Assembly: GCA_018222805.1 (NCBI GenBank)
Contig: JAAEZQ010000002.1
Location: forward strand, 1-64,000
Origin: Vibrionaceae bacterium
Lineage (GTDB): Bacteria > Pseudomonadota > Gammaproteobacteria > Enterobacterales > Vibrionaceae
Direction: 5' to 3'
Length of the DNA stretch: 64,000 nt
In this document: in pieces, positions 1 through 8,622 of the stretch
Layout: the number at the start of each line of letters is the position of its first letter
How positions within the stretch are numbered: position 1 is the first letter of the stretch
Notes under the pieces: model-generated
Databases searched by the model: none
Seen by the model: only the letters and a program-made list of their open reading frames with translations
Told to the model about the DNA's origin: nothing
Made by a program: the position numbers and the translations under genes

Positions 1-110
1 TCAGCGACATAGCTGAGTTTAGTTAAGGTGTGGGGCGTACCATCTAATTAATGAGCTAGGGCTATTATTCTAAAACTGTTGTTTCAGATTAGGAAAAGAA
101 TATTAACACT

Positions 111-1776
111 CTAAGGTACATCTTCTGTGTCTATTGCCTCAAACCTTTCTGAGCCAGTTACCTGTATATCTAAGGAACGATAAAGCATTTTATGTACCTT
201 GATTTGAGAAGCACGCCTCACTTCACCCCTGCTCACCGTACTTTGATCAAAGAAAGACCACATAAATGTACTGAGCGCGCTGATTTTTATTCCAATGGCT
301 CCAACACGATATAAACAAATTAGGATCTTATTTAGTATTTCTGCTTGTTTGACTTCTCCCGTTGTGACGAAGTAATCCTTTACGGCACAAACACATGGAT
401 CATCTGTTTTCTGGTCATATAAATCTGTAATTATATGTTCTAGACGTGATTCAGAGAGATCTGAACGTTTGAAAGACGTCTGTAAACCCCCTAGAATTTC
501 AACAGTTTCGTCAAATGAGGGGGATACCTCTCCCCACTCTTCTTTGAGAGACTTAAGTCTTTTCTCGGAGTATTGAGCTTCAGCAGCATAAATTGTTCTC
601 CATGAGATTCGCTCACGTCCATATGCAACTTTGAAACACTCATTTACAAACTGAAGAATATCTCTGGGGCGAAAGAGCGTACGCTCCATAATAAAAGCAA
701 TAGCTAGTTGACCTCCTCCTTTAGTAGCTGAAGGGAATATGTCTTTGAATGTGACATCTTCATTAGTGTATTGCCGTTTGAATACTTCTTTGACGCGCTT
801 TTCTATCAAATCGGTCAACTCATCGCGTGTCCACTGTATGGGTAAAATATATGATTCATACTTTTCTTCTTGAAATCCAGCTCCCCGCGTTTTGTCGAAA
901 ACGAGATCTAATAAGTCCTTCCGCATAGCAGCGATAATCTTAATATTTTCAACCTTTCGGAAAGTTTTGATTTCCTCAATTAGTGCCCGAATGAACTTAC
1001 ATCTTGTAATCGTGTTAGCCCAGCTTTCATCCAATTGATCAATTACGATATAAAACTTTTGTTGGGGGTCATGAAATGGGTGTTCCGCGATTAAATCTAG
1101 CATCTCGTTCAGTTTCTTAATTTGCAGACCGCTTACTACTTGGCTAGCTCTTTGTTTTATCTCGGTTTTTGTTCATCAGTTAGTTTTTCAGCACCACTAA
1201 CGCTGAAGGATAAGCCTGTATATTTTGCGCCTCAGTTTGCTTTGGTATCATTTTCAAGCTTTTGAGTGATTACTTTTAAGTGTTCATCAGTGTCAGCCAG
1301 AACCTATCACCCCATTCTCTAAAGTATTCAATAGCTTTTTTCTTTACAGTATCTCTTCTGAAATAATCACTGATACTGTCAAAGAAGTTTCGATTGTCTG
1401 TTTCATTCTTGATGTTATATCTGAGCTTAAGTAACTCAACTATAAGGATGTGTCTCCATAGAAGGCGATAGAAGAGATCCAAATTAACGTCTAAGGTATC
1501 CAAGAATTGGATTATGTCTGAGTGTTCTAGAAACCTTACTGATATGTCATTGGGATCTATTTGTTTTGATTTTTCGGCTAGTTGGTAAATCTTATAGATC
1601 AGAGCGCTTTTTCCTGCTCCAATTCTGTCTAATACGATAGATAGAGGATCACCTACATCCATTAATTGACTTATGTAGCCTTTATCGACAAAGCGTGTCT
1701 CAAGCAAGCTAGTATCGGTCTCAGCATCTAGGTCACCAACTTTTAGATGATTTTTGATTGTAATAGGGTTAGCCAA
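111..1776 (-). pseudogene. Broken P-loop ATPase gene (Sll1717/KAP-like)
   Basis: Two open segments, 1276-1776 (N-terminal) and 111-1103 (C-terminal), are parts of one protein of roughly 550 residues. The N-terminal part has a Walker A-like DRIGAGKSALIY. The C-terminal part has IVIDQLDESW, which looks like a Walker B strand, and resembles P-loop NTPases of the Sll1717/KAP type. Reading the 170 bp between them in all minus frames recovers the missing piece: after WLT the protein continues one frame over as TDEHLKVITQKLEND, meets an in-frame TGA after TKAN, goes on as GAKYTGLSF...KLTDEQKP, and needs a second frame change to reach EIKQRASQVVSG before the downstream segment. That gives two frameshifts and one nonsense codon. 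Family assignment is from memory of the motifs. Such ATPases are common in accessory, often defence-related, DNA. The pseudogene call is firmer than the family. Confidence 0.75.
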
Positions 1777-1941
1777 GCGCTGTTCCTTAACTTCTAATAA
1801 CTACATGTAGTTAAAAGCTATTACCTAATATCCGTGTGGCCAATTAGACCTATTAAAAAATGAGATTCATAACCCATATCGCTGATCAACGGTGTCCTAC
1901 TTCAAATGTTAAACAGAATATAAAACACGAACAAACTATAG

Positions 1942-2187
1942 TTACCTCACAGCTTTGGCTGGGTATGCATTATTATCATTTAGGTAAATTAGGTATCGAA
2001 CGGTGTTAACACACTTTGGGGCAACTGTGGTTTCATGAATAAGAAGTGCGTCAGAAATTTCTTCGGCTATCCAACCATTACTGCCGTGGATAACCGCTTT
2101 TATACGGTCGCGAACCCGCCCATCACGAGTCGTACTGTGTTGGATTTTGAGTTCCTGCTTCTGTTCATTGGTCAGAGTAATCTTCAT
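1942..2187 (-). pseudogene. IS630-family transposase N-terminal stub
   Basis: The first 50 codons (MKITLTNEQKQELKIQHSTT, then RDGRVRDRIKAVIHGSNGW and a helix-turn-helix ending LLIHETTV) look like the N-terminal DNA-binding domain of Vibrio IS630-family transposases. The sequence then diverges, and no DDE catalytic domain follows in any frame. A complete transposase would be about 340 residues; 81 codons remain. The region upstream (about 2190-2250, with GGTTATACCC near 2244) may hold the old element end. Together with the broken ATPase beside it, this marks 1-2.3 kb as decaying accessory DNA. Confidence 0.7.
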
Positions 2188-2344
2188 GGCTGCTAGAATG
2201 GTCTTCTACTCGAAGAAAATCAAGTGCCTTCAATGGTCACGGGTATAACCCCCTTTGGGGATAGGTTCTTAATGAAATACGTGGACATTAAATCATTTAA
2301 AATAATCAATAAAAAGTTTTTATACAATTAGAATTCCACTTAAA

Positions 2345-2572
2345 TTAAATTAATTTTTCTTTCAGGATTCTTATATATTCAGATAATTTTAATGTTGCAT
2401 AACCGACTAAAGAAAATAACGACACATAACAAATAGTTACTCCATCAAACTCAAAAATCCTGATTTTATTAATAGTGAGAGCTAAAAACACCCCACACAA
2501 GACTGTAAGAATCCAATAGTTAGCTCTTGCATGTTCTAATTTATATTGTAACTTTTCTAGTTCCATGTTCAT
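2345..2572 (-). CDS. Small two-helix membrane protein, unknown function
   Basis: A 75-residue protein with a charged N-terminal stretch (residues 1-17), a hydrophobic helix at about 18-36 (ANYWILTVLCGVFLALTI), a short loop containing IFEFDGV, a second helix at about 45-60 and a basic amphipathic tail (YIRILKEKLI). Its ATG overlaps the TGA of the upstream DeoR gene as ATGA, so the two are probably translationally coupled. I recognise no family. It could be a small membrane partner of the regulator or of the seven-helix protein upstream. Codon use is AT-rich, like the DeoR gene and unlike the operon further upstream. Confidence 0.6.
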   Translation of the reverse strand: MNMELEKLQYKLEHARANYWILTVLCGVFLALTINKIRIFEFDGVTICYVSLFSLVGYATLKLSEYIRILKEKLI

Positions 2573-3279
2573 TTAATAACCTCAGTTAGGTTTCCTATCT
2601 TTTCTGTCGAATATACATTGTAAATATATTGCGATGATACTGGTTTTTTTTTAGGCTTGTAAATGACATATTTATATTTGGCTTTTTCTAAAGCAAGTCG
2701 GTGCCGGGAGGCTTGAGATAAACATTTACTAAGTATGTAACCATCGCTATCAATATAATCAACTTCAACAACTGCTATATCAACATCATCTAAAAAATAA
2801 GAGTTAGTGAAATTAGCATGGTTGCAATCGCAACCAAATTGACCAACACAACCACCCAACGTTGACATGCTTATATGTTCTTTATCTGAAATCAAATGAT
2901 AAATGTAAATGTCATTAGTTATTATTTTTAGTTTAAAATCAGGTAACAATCCCACAAAGGTTTCGCTTATATAAGGACTATCTATATACACATTACTACC
3001 TTTAAACAACAATTCCGACAACTCATTTACTATTTTAATTTTATTTCTATAATTACTCTTGTATTTAACCATCGAATAATTAATACGTTTTGCTCCGCCG
3101 TGGCATCGTTTCAAATCTAGTTGCTTAGACAAAAAATTCAAATCCCTACGAATAGTATGATGGCTAACATTAAAGTATTCGGATAGTTTTTGTGTATTAA
3201 CAGACCCTGTTTCATCAATTATTGATAGTATTTTCTCTCTTCGAGACTTTACCTTTGAACTTCTAAATAAATCATCCAT
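2569..3279 (-). CDS. DeoR-family transcriptional regulator
   Basis: A 236-residue protein. Residues 14-70 form a DeoR-type winged helix (REKILSIIDETGSVNTQKLS, then a recognition helix around VSHHTIRRDLNFLS), followed by the LKRCHGGA segment that normally links to the sugar-phosphate sensor domain. The C-terminal part (about 80-230) has the DeoRC pattern, including ITNDIYIYHLI, a GG turn, a DIAVVEVDYID strand and a final KYKYVIYKP region. DeoR proteins usually repress sugar or polyol operons and are relieved by a phosphorylated intermediate, so glyceraldehyde- or DHA-phosphate-type ligands would fit the kinase operon upstream. The gene is AT-rich compared with its neighbours. A terminator-like hairpin at 3313-3335 lies between it and the operon, so it may have its own promoter or be read only partly through. 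Confidence 0.85.
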   Translation of the reverse strand: MDDLFRSSKVKSRREKILSIIDETGSVNTQKLSEYFNVSHHTIRRDLNFLSKQLDLKRCHGGAKRINYSMVKYKSNYRNKIKIVNELSELLFKGSNVYIDSPYISETFVGLLPDFKLKIITNDIYIYHLISDKEHISMSTLGGCVGQFGCDCNHANFTNSYFLDDVDIAVVEVDYIDSDGYILSKCLSQASRHRLALEKAKYKYVIYKPKKKPVSSQYIYNVYSTEKIGNLTEVIK

Positions 3280-3312
3280 AAAAAAGACAGTATTTCAGTA
3301 AAAATTAAATAT

Positions 3313-3335
3313 AAAGGGGAACAACATCCCCCTTA
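3313..3335 (-). terminator. Hairpin between membrane-protein gene and deoR
   Basis: On the minus strand AAGGGGGA pairs with TCCCCTTT across a short loop, followed by the T-rich run TATATTTAATTTTT. This looks like an intrinsic terminator or attenuator closing the gldA-to-membrane-protein operon. Confidence 0.6.
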
Positions 3336-3367
3336 AGAATAATTAACTTTATATCTAAACGATATTA

Positions 3368-4192
3368 TTAATTAGAAACTACATAATCGAATGTGAAGAA
3401 CGGTAACGCGATCATGAACAAGCCCCATGCGACTAGAATAACGTGAAGCACATCGTTCTCAGAGAACCAGATTTTCTTCTCTTTCCATAGCACGTCACCA
3501 ATACCCGCTTTCCAATACTTATCGTAGAAGTAGTATGAAGCGTAAATCAGTGCCCAAGAGATCATGCACAGCAAATCATAAGTGGCACCAGTTTTGATAA
3601 AGGTTACCGTGTTGATACCGATGAAAGCGATAAAGCTTGGCAGACAAGCCGCACACATAAATTCAAAGGTGAGCACTGATTTCGTTGCGGTAAATCCACC
3701 CCATAGCACGAGAATAGTGTAACCAACCGTCAAGATCGCAGCATACCAAATAAAGATATCAAACCAAACCGACTCCGGTGGTATTGACGAGTAAGCGATC
3801 GCAACTGTCATCGCATTCATACTCACTTGCTGGAAGATAACGTAAATCACCTCCCACCATGTCGTCCATGAACACTCATCGCGATATTTGGCTTTGAGCT
3901 CATAGCCGAATGCTTGGTAACTGGTACCCGCAATGATCGCACCAACACCCCAAAGGATCATCGAAATCCCCCACCAAAAGCGCGACATTTGACCATCTTG
4001 CATCACTAAGAATTGAACACCAACCAAGGTAACAATCACACCCAGAAAGTATACCCAGAACGTTGAAGACGGCTGGCTAATATCAAGTTCTTTGCCTAGA
4101 AAATTGACGCGCACTAGCGGCTGCACTTCACCCCAGTTTTCCTTGGTCAAGGTAGGGTGTTTAATCTCATGGACTTTTTCAAAAATTGACAT
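3368..4192 (-). CDS. Seven-helix integral membrane protein, unknown family
   Basis: A 274-residue protein starting at the ATG at 4192 (MSIFEKVHEIKH), which has GAGGAAAT at ribosome-binding distance; an in-frame start ten codons earlier lacks a better site. A soluble N-terminus of about 45 residues is followed by seven hydrophobic segments at about 46-66, 72-95, 115-138, 143-166, 178-200, 208-228 and 247-268. Aromatic residues are abundant at the helix ends. I do not recognise the family. Its place as the last strongly coupled gene after gldA, DHA kinase, MFS and MDR oxidoreductase suggests a role in transport or sensing for the same substrate, but nothing in the sequence proves it. A terminator-like hairpin sits just before its ribosome-binding site. 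Confidence 0.75.
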   Translation of the reverse strand: MSIFEKVHEIKHPTLTKENWGEVQPLVRVNFLGKELDISQPSSTFWVYFLGVIVTLVGVQFLVMQDGQMSRFWWGISMILWGVGAIIAGTSYQAFGYELKAKYRDECSWTTWWEVIYVIFQQVSMNAMTVAIAYSSIPPESVWFDIFIWYAAILTVGYTILVLWGGFTATKSVLTFEFMCAACLPSFIAFIGINTVTFIKTGATYDLLCMISWALIYASYYFYDKYWKAGIGDVLWKEKKIWFSENDVLHVILVAWGLFMIALPFFTFDYVVSN

Positions 4193-4204
4193 TTTGATTT
4201 CCTC

Positions 4205-4234
4205 AAAAAGGTCGAGGCTCAACGAACCCCGACC
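4205..4234 (-). terminator. Hairpin plus T-run upstream of the seven-helix gene
   Basis: On the minus strand GGTCGGGG pairs with CCTCGACC (one G-T pair) around TTCGTTGAG and is followed by TTTTT. It lies immediately before the GAGGAAA ribosome-binding site of the next gene, so it could lower expression of that gene relative to the MDR gene. Confidence 0.6.
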
Positions 4235-4242
4235 CGGCTAAA

Positions 4243-5388
4243 TTAATCTTCGTGGTCAGGAATTAGCACAAGTTTGCCCACATGCTTGCGGCTCACGAGT
4301 TCTTTCTGTGCTTCAACGATGTCTGAAAGCGGGAAAGTTTTTGAAAGAGCAGGCTTAATCTCACCTTTTTCAATAGCTTCAATCACACTTGGGAATACGC
4401 CTTCATCCCAACCAGTACAACCAACTAGAGTCAAATCTCTTAGGTACATAGTACGGAAATCTAGTTCAACGATAGGGCCGGCGATTGCACCAGAAGATGC
4501 GTAACGACCACCGCGTTTAAGTAGTTTTAGGTTGTTGACAAAGTTCTCACCCGCTACGTTGTCAATGATGATATCCACTGACATTTCGCCCAGAACTTCT
4601 AGTGCATTGCGGCCATAGTCGATAACTTCATCTGCACCGTATGAACGTACGCGTTCGATTTTGTCTTCACCTTCAGCGGCAGCGATAACGTAAGCGCCAC
4701 GACGCTTGGCAAGCTGTACAACAGCAGAGCCAACACCGCCAGAAGCACCCGCAACGTATACTCGATCACCGGCTTTAACGCCTGAGCGCTGAACCATGTT
4801 TTCAGATGTACCGTAAGCGCATGGGATAGTACCCAGTTCTGCATCGCTCCAGTCACACTCAACAGGGAATACTTCACTTGCTGAAATCTTCACATATTGG
4901 GCAAATGCACCGTCAAAATCAGAAGCCATCCAGATGTTTTCACGTGACTCAAAGCCTTCGTTACGAATACAAGCGCGAACGAGAACACGTTTACCCACCA
5001 GGTATTGGTTTGCTTCGTCTTTTGCTTCAACTACTAGGCCAGCACAGTCGGTACCTTGGATGAAAGGAAACGGAGTTGCTTCACTCCAGCCGCCGTCACC
5101 TTCTTTTGCTGCTGCACCCTTTTCATTGTCGTCTTCAGACATATCGTTGGTACTTGTCGTTACCTTCGATGAGTACCAGCCAAGACGCGTATTTATTTCA
5201 GTATTGTTAACACCAGCAGCAAGTACTTTAATTAATACTTCACCTTCGCTAATAACTGGCATTGGTACATCTTTGTACTCCAGCATTTCATAGCCACCGT
5301 TACCCATAGTAACCACAGCCTTCATTGTTTTTTGACCGTCTTTAACTTCGAAACGGCTCTTGTCGTTATTAATATTCATTTTAAACAT
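4243..5388 (-). CDS. MDR-superfamily zinc-type alcohol dehydrogenase/quinone reductase
   Basis: A 381-residue NAD(P)H-dependent oxidoreductase. The GroES-like domain (about 22-190) begins MKAVVTMGNGGYEML. The Rossmann fold follows, with the dinucleotide motif AGASGGVGSAVVQLA at 212-226, and the C-terminus ends HVGKLVLIP. The usual zinc-ligand motif GHE is replaced by GTDCAG, and the Cys-rich structural-zinc lobe is not evident, so it is closer to zinc-independent quinone oxidoreductases than to classical alcohol dehydrogenases. Residues 74-104 are an odd hydrophilic, acidic insertion (NDMSEDDNEKGAAAKEGDGG) at the position of the catalytic loop. In this operon it could reduce or oxidise an aldehyde, ketone or polyol that feeds DHA kinase. 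The start is supported by AGAGA upstream. Confidence 0.85.
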   Translation of the reverse strand: MFKMNINNDKSRFEVKDGQKTMKAVVTMGNGGYEMLEYKDVPMPVISEGEVLIKVLAAGVNNTEINTRLGWYSSKVTTSTNDMSEDDNEKGAAAKEGDGGWSEATPFPFIQGTDCAGLVVEAKDEANQYLVGKRVLVRACIRNEGFESRENIWMASDFDGAFAQYVKISASEVFPVECDWSDAELGTIPCAYGTSENMVQRSGVKAGDRVYVAGASGGVGSAVVQLAKRRGAYVIAAAEGEDKIERVRSYGADEVIDYGRNALEVLGEMSVDIIIDNVAGENFVNNLKLLKRGGRYASSGAIAGPIVELDFRTMYLRDLTLVGCTGWDEGVFPSVIEAIEKGEIKPALSKTFPLSDIVEAQKELVSRKHVGKLVLIPDHED

Positions 5389-5480
5389 AATATATCTCTA
5401 CTTATTTTTGGCATGAGTAAACTCATGCTTAATTAAATTTAATTTATAGAACCTACTTCAGAGTGGAAGTGTTATATTTT

Positions 5481-6779
5481 TTAGCTATCTGCTAATTGAG
5501 CATTAATTTTATTAGCTTCAGATTGGCTGTTTTTATTTTGCTCTCGCTTGTAGAGCATAGTCATCATAACGCCGACTAGGCCTACCATCATGCTAACAAT
5601 AAAGTAAGCGTGATATCCACCTTCATCTCCGTATGTATTCCATAGGATAGTATTCATTTCTGGAATAATAATATCTGGAATATAACCAACAAATGAAATA
5701 ACACCAATTGCTGTCCCCATAATTGCAGCGTCGATCTTTGACTGGCCAAGTAACGACCAATATGTACCGCGAATGATGTAAGAGAATAAGCCTGTCACCA
5801 TCACTAGTGCAGTAATTAAGTAAGTTGATGTTGAGCTAGGTACAATAATTAAAGCACCTAGACAAAGAACTCCACCTAAAATACCTGCTGCAATAGTATT
5901 CGCTTGACCAAGTTTATCTGCAAGGAATCCACCAAGTACACCACCAATTGGACGCATCCAAAGCACGCCAACCATCATAGAGCCTACCGTGACAGCATCA
6001 AAACCAAGACCTGTTTGCAAGTAACCACCGATGTAGTAACTAGTCCAGAAGATGGTATAGCCAGTAAAAATAATCATTCCGTGCAGGTAAACAAATTTGT
6101 TTTTAAATACTTTACCAATGTCAGAAAGTTTAATTTTACTATCTTCATTAGAGTTCGCAGCAGCGGCCGCTTCTTTATCTTCCTTTACAAAAAGAATAAT
6201 GAGTACAGCAACGATCACCAGTGCGATAGAGTACATGTAAATAACAGATTCAAGTGCAAGCGCTTTATCGGTAAGCTCCGTACCACCACCTAGCATCAAC
6301 GTGAATATCATAAGCGCGATACTAGCTAATGCCGCTTCAACTAATCCGCGACCGCCGTCCAAGATACCGAAGAAACGTCCTTCCTCGCCCTCTTTGGCTA
6401 ACATTTTGGTAATTTTCAGGTGTGCGCCCCAGAAGGTAAGCACTGAAAAGAACCCCCAAATAGCAAAAATCATGATTACACTAGTATAACTAGGTACCTG
6501 CGCAAACCAGAAACCACCAGCGGCAGTACCTAACAAAGACACAGCCAATAATTTCTTGGCCGAGAATTTGTCACACAGAACACCACTAGGGAAATATCCG
6601 ATCATGAATACAAAACCTAGAATGGTATAAATTGTATTCATTTGCCCCATGGACATATTAAACACTTCCAAGATTGTTTCTTGGTACTGCGCTTTTAAAT
6701 ATACTAGAGGAAATATTGCACCACCAGCAAGAATAACCAGTGCAAACTGAAAATACCTTGCTAAGTTTTCATTTTTCAT
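5481..6779 (-). CDS. MFS transporter
   Basis: A 432-residue, twelve-helix major facilitator protein. The start at 6779 (MKNENLARYFQ) is chosen because TTTGAGG stands at the right distance; an in-frame ATG six codons earlier has none. Helices 1-6 occupy about 1-190, with the loop 2-3 signature GYFPSGVLCDKFSAKKL. A charged central loop (KEDKEAAAAANSNEDSKIK) separates the halves, and a second signature-like stretch is GGVLGGFLADKLGQ. The substrate is not readable. Position between DHA kinase and a dehydrogenase suggests uptake of a small polyol, triose or sugar acid. The 158-bp spacer before it holds a 9-bp inverted repeat at 6847-6880. Confidence 0.85.
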   Translation of the reverse strand: MKNENLARYFQFALVILAGGAIFPLVYLKAQYQETILEVFNMSMGQMNTIYTILGFVFMIGYFPSGVLCDKFSAKKLLAVSLLGTAAGGFWFAQVPSYTSVIMIFAIWGFFSVLTFWGAHLKITKMLAKEGEEGRFFGILDGGRGLVEAALASIALMIFTLMLGGGTELTDKALALESVIYMYSIALVIVAVLIILFVKEDKEAAAAANSNEDSKIKLSDIGKVFKNKFVYLHGMIIFTGYTIFWTSYYIGGYLQTGLGFDAVTVGSMMVGVLWMRPIGGVLGGFLADKLGQANTIAAGILGGVLCLGALIIVPSSTSTYLITALVMVTGLFSYIIRGTYWSLLGQSKIDAAIMGTAIGVISFVGYIPDIIIPEMNTILWNTYGDEGGYHAYFIVSMMVGLVGVMMTMLYKREQNKNSQSEANKINAQLADS

Positions 6780-6846
6780 ACTATAAACCTCAAACATGCA
6801 TTTTTATTATTAGGATGCAGATTTAAATATTTCACGTAGAGTAGGT

Positions 6847-6880
6847 ATTGAGGTGCAATTATAAATAACCACACCTCAAT
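6847..6880. repeat. 9-bp inverted repeat in the kinase-MFS spacer
   Basis: ATTGAGGTG at 6847-6855 is mirrored by CACCTCAAT at 6872-6880, with a 16-nt AT-rich centre. It could be an attenuating hairpin or an operator for an internal promoter ahead of the MFS gene; no T-run follows directly on the minus strand. Confidence 0.55.
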
Positions 6881-6937
6881 ATTATTGACACAAATACTGT
6901 TTATATTTATTTCATATATTTGTGTATGAAGTACAAC

Positions 6938-8566
6938 TTAGTTTGAGAACTGGCTAAATACAGATTCTACTGCGTAAGCGCCTGGATCCTTAGTACCTGA
7001 TAGGCTGTCGCTGTTCAGGTAAGAAGAACGTCCAGCTTTCGCACTGTTCATGTTCACCGTTGCTTCTGCGCCTGCTTTCGCGGCGTCAATTGCTGCATTA
7101 AAGCCTTGGCTAACCCAAGCTTCTAGCGCTGGGTGCAGTGCGTCGATCATAGTACGGTCACCTGGTTTAGCACCGCCGTAAGCCATCATTTGACCTAAAC
7201 CTACCTGTAGCGCTTTAGCTAGTGAGCCATTTTGCTCAAAGTCGCGACCTGCCGCAGTAAACATGATCGATAGTAGAACGCCTGAAGAGCCACCCATTAC
7301 GGATGTTAAGCAATCAGCAATCGTCGTTAGCAACTTGGCATTATCTTGTAGAGGAAGCTGATTCGCTTCTAGCTGCGCTAACACTTTACGTGCACCAGCT
7401 GCAAACGTAGAGCCTGTATCAGCATCACCAACGATTGAATCTAGGTGGTTTAGCTCAGTTTCGATATCAATCACTGACTGACACACTTTGCGCAGTACTA
7501 CGGCCACTTCTTCATCGTGAGAAGGCTCAAACACTTTCTTCTCAATTAGGTTTTCACATTTCGTCACAGGCACTTCGCGGCGTGCAACCATGCCAGGCCA
7601 TGCGTCTGCTTCAACTTCTGCAGTCAGTGCATCAACGATTTGATCATCAAGCTGAATCGCAGAGATAGAGAAACCTTTCATATCGATAGCAGTCACTAGT
7701 GAACCAGATACAATTAGCTTAGTATTTTGGCCAAGCTCAGACTCCATCACTTCTTTCGCTACGATGTTCAGCTCAATTGGAGAAAGACCACCGAGGTTAT
7801 TAAGAAGAATCGCGCTTTCTTTGATTGGCTTAGCTTCAACGATCTTGCTGACCATAGTCGCAACAAGTTCTTTCGCTTGAGGCAGATCAATGGTTTCAAT
7901 ACCAGGTTCACCATGGATACCTAGACCAAGTTCAGCTTTACCTAGCTCAATACGGTCATTGCTTTCACCAGGTAGTGAACAACTGGTTAACGCCACACCA
8001 ATTGACGCTGTTTTTTCACATGCATCTACCGCTGCGTGTTTCACTTCTTCTAGTGAGCCACCATTTTCAGCAACATGGCCAGCAATCTTCTGTACAAACA
8101 GGGTACCTGCAATACCACGTGGCTGTGGGTTACCTGGGATAGAGATGTCGTCGCCAACCACAATCAAGTCAACCTTACGGCCCATCTCTTTCGCTTTTTC
8201 AACGGCAAGGCCAAAGTTTAGACGGTCACCAGTGTAGTTTTTAATGATAACGAGGCAGCCAGCATCGCCAGTTACGTGCAATATAGCGTTCAATACCGCA
8301 TCAACACTTGGCGCAGCAAATAAGTCACCGCATACCGCAGCAGTTAGCATACCCTTACCAACAAAGCCAGCGTGTGCAGGCTCGTGACCAGAACCACCAC
8401 CACAAATTAGTGCTACTTTGTCTTTGTTCCAATCGTTGCGAGCAACCACTTTGATGTCATTGTCGAAATCGAGCAGCGTTAGGTTGTCTTTCTTCGCTGA
8501 GTAAAGTGTTCCGTGAATTGAATCCAGAACAAATGAATCTTTAGTATTTAAAATTAAATCAGACAT
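6938..8566 (-). CDS. ATP-dependent dihydroxyacetone kinase (fused DhaK-DhaL)
   Basis: A 542-residue single-chain kinase converting dihydroxyacetone (or glyceraldehyde) and ATP to the triose phosphate. The DhaK domain (1 to about 330) has the GGGSGHEP loop at 56-63 and the substrate-binding histidine in GIHGEPG (His218). The DhaL nucleotide-binding domain (about 355-542) has GDADTG at 380-385, GGSSGVL and the C-terminal DPGAYA. Length and domain order match the Citrobacter/eukaryotic DAK family rather than the split PTS type. It lies 56 bp after gldA and before the MFS gene. With GldA it completes the oxidative glycerol route: glycerol to DHA to DHAP. Confidence 0.93.
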   Translation of the reverse strand: MSDLILNTKDSFVLDSIHGTLYSAKKDNLTLLDFDNDIKVVARNDWNKDKVALICGGGSGHEPAHAGFVGKGMLTAAVCGDLFAAPSVDAVLNAILHVTGDAGCLVIIKNYTGDRLNFGLAVEKAKEMGRKVDLIVVGDDISIPGNPQPRGIAGTLFVQKIAGHVAENGGSLEEVKHAAVDACEKTASIGVALTSCSLPGESNDRIELGKAELGLGIHGEPGIETIDLPQAKELVATMVSKIVEAKPIKESAILLNNLGGLSPIELNIVAKEVMESELGQNTKLIVSGSLVTAIDMKGFSISAIQLDDQIVDALTAEVEADAWPGMVARREVPVTKCENLIEKKVFEPSHDEEVAVVLRKVCQSVIDIETELNHLDSIVGDADTGSTFAAGARKVLAQLEANQLPLQDNAKLLTTIADCLTSVMGGSSGVLLSIMFTAAGRDFEQNGSLAKALQVGLGQMMAYGGAKPGDRTMIDALHPALEAWVSQGFNAAIDAAKAGAEATVNMNSAKAGRSSYLNSDSLSGTKDPGAYAVESVFSQFSN

Positions 8567-8622
8567 CTTAAACCTTTATAAACTTGGATCGTCTTATACG
8601 TTCGTTCACATTTCAGCGTGAA

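Noticed and set aside
4934..5293. 119-codon plus-strand frame opposite the MDR gene
   Set aside because: Antisense shadow of a well-supported gene, with low-complexity sequence.
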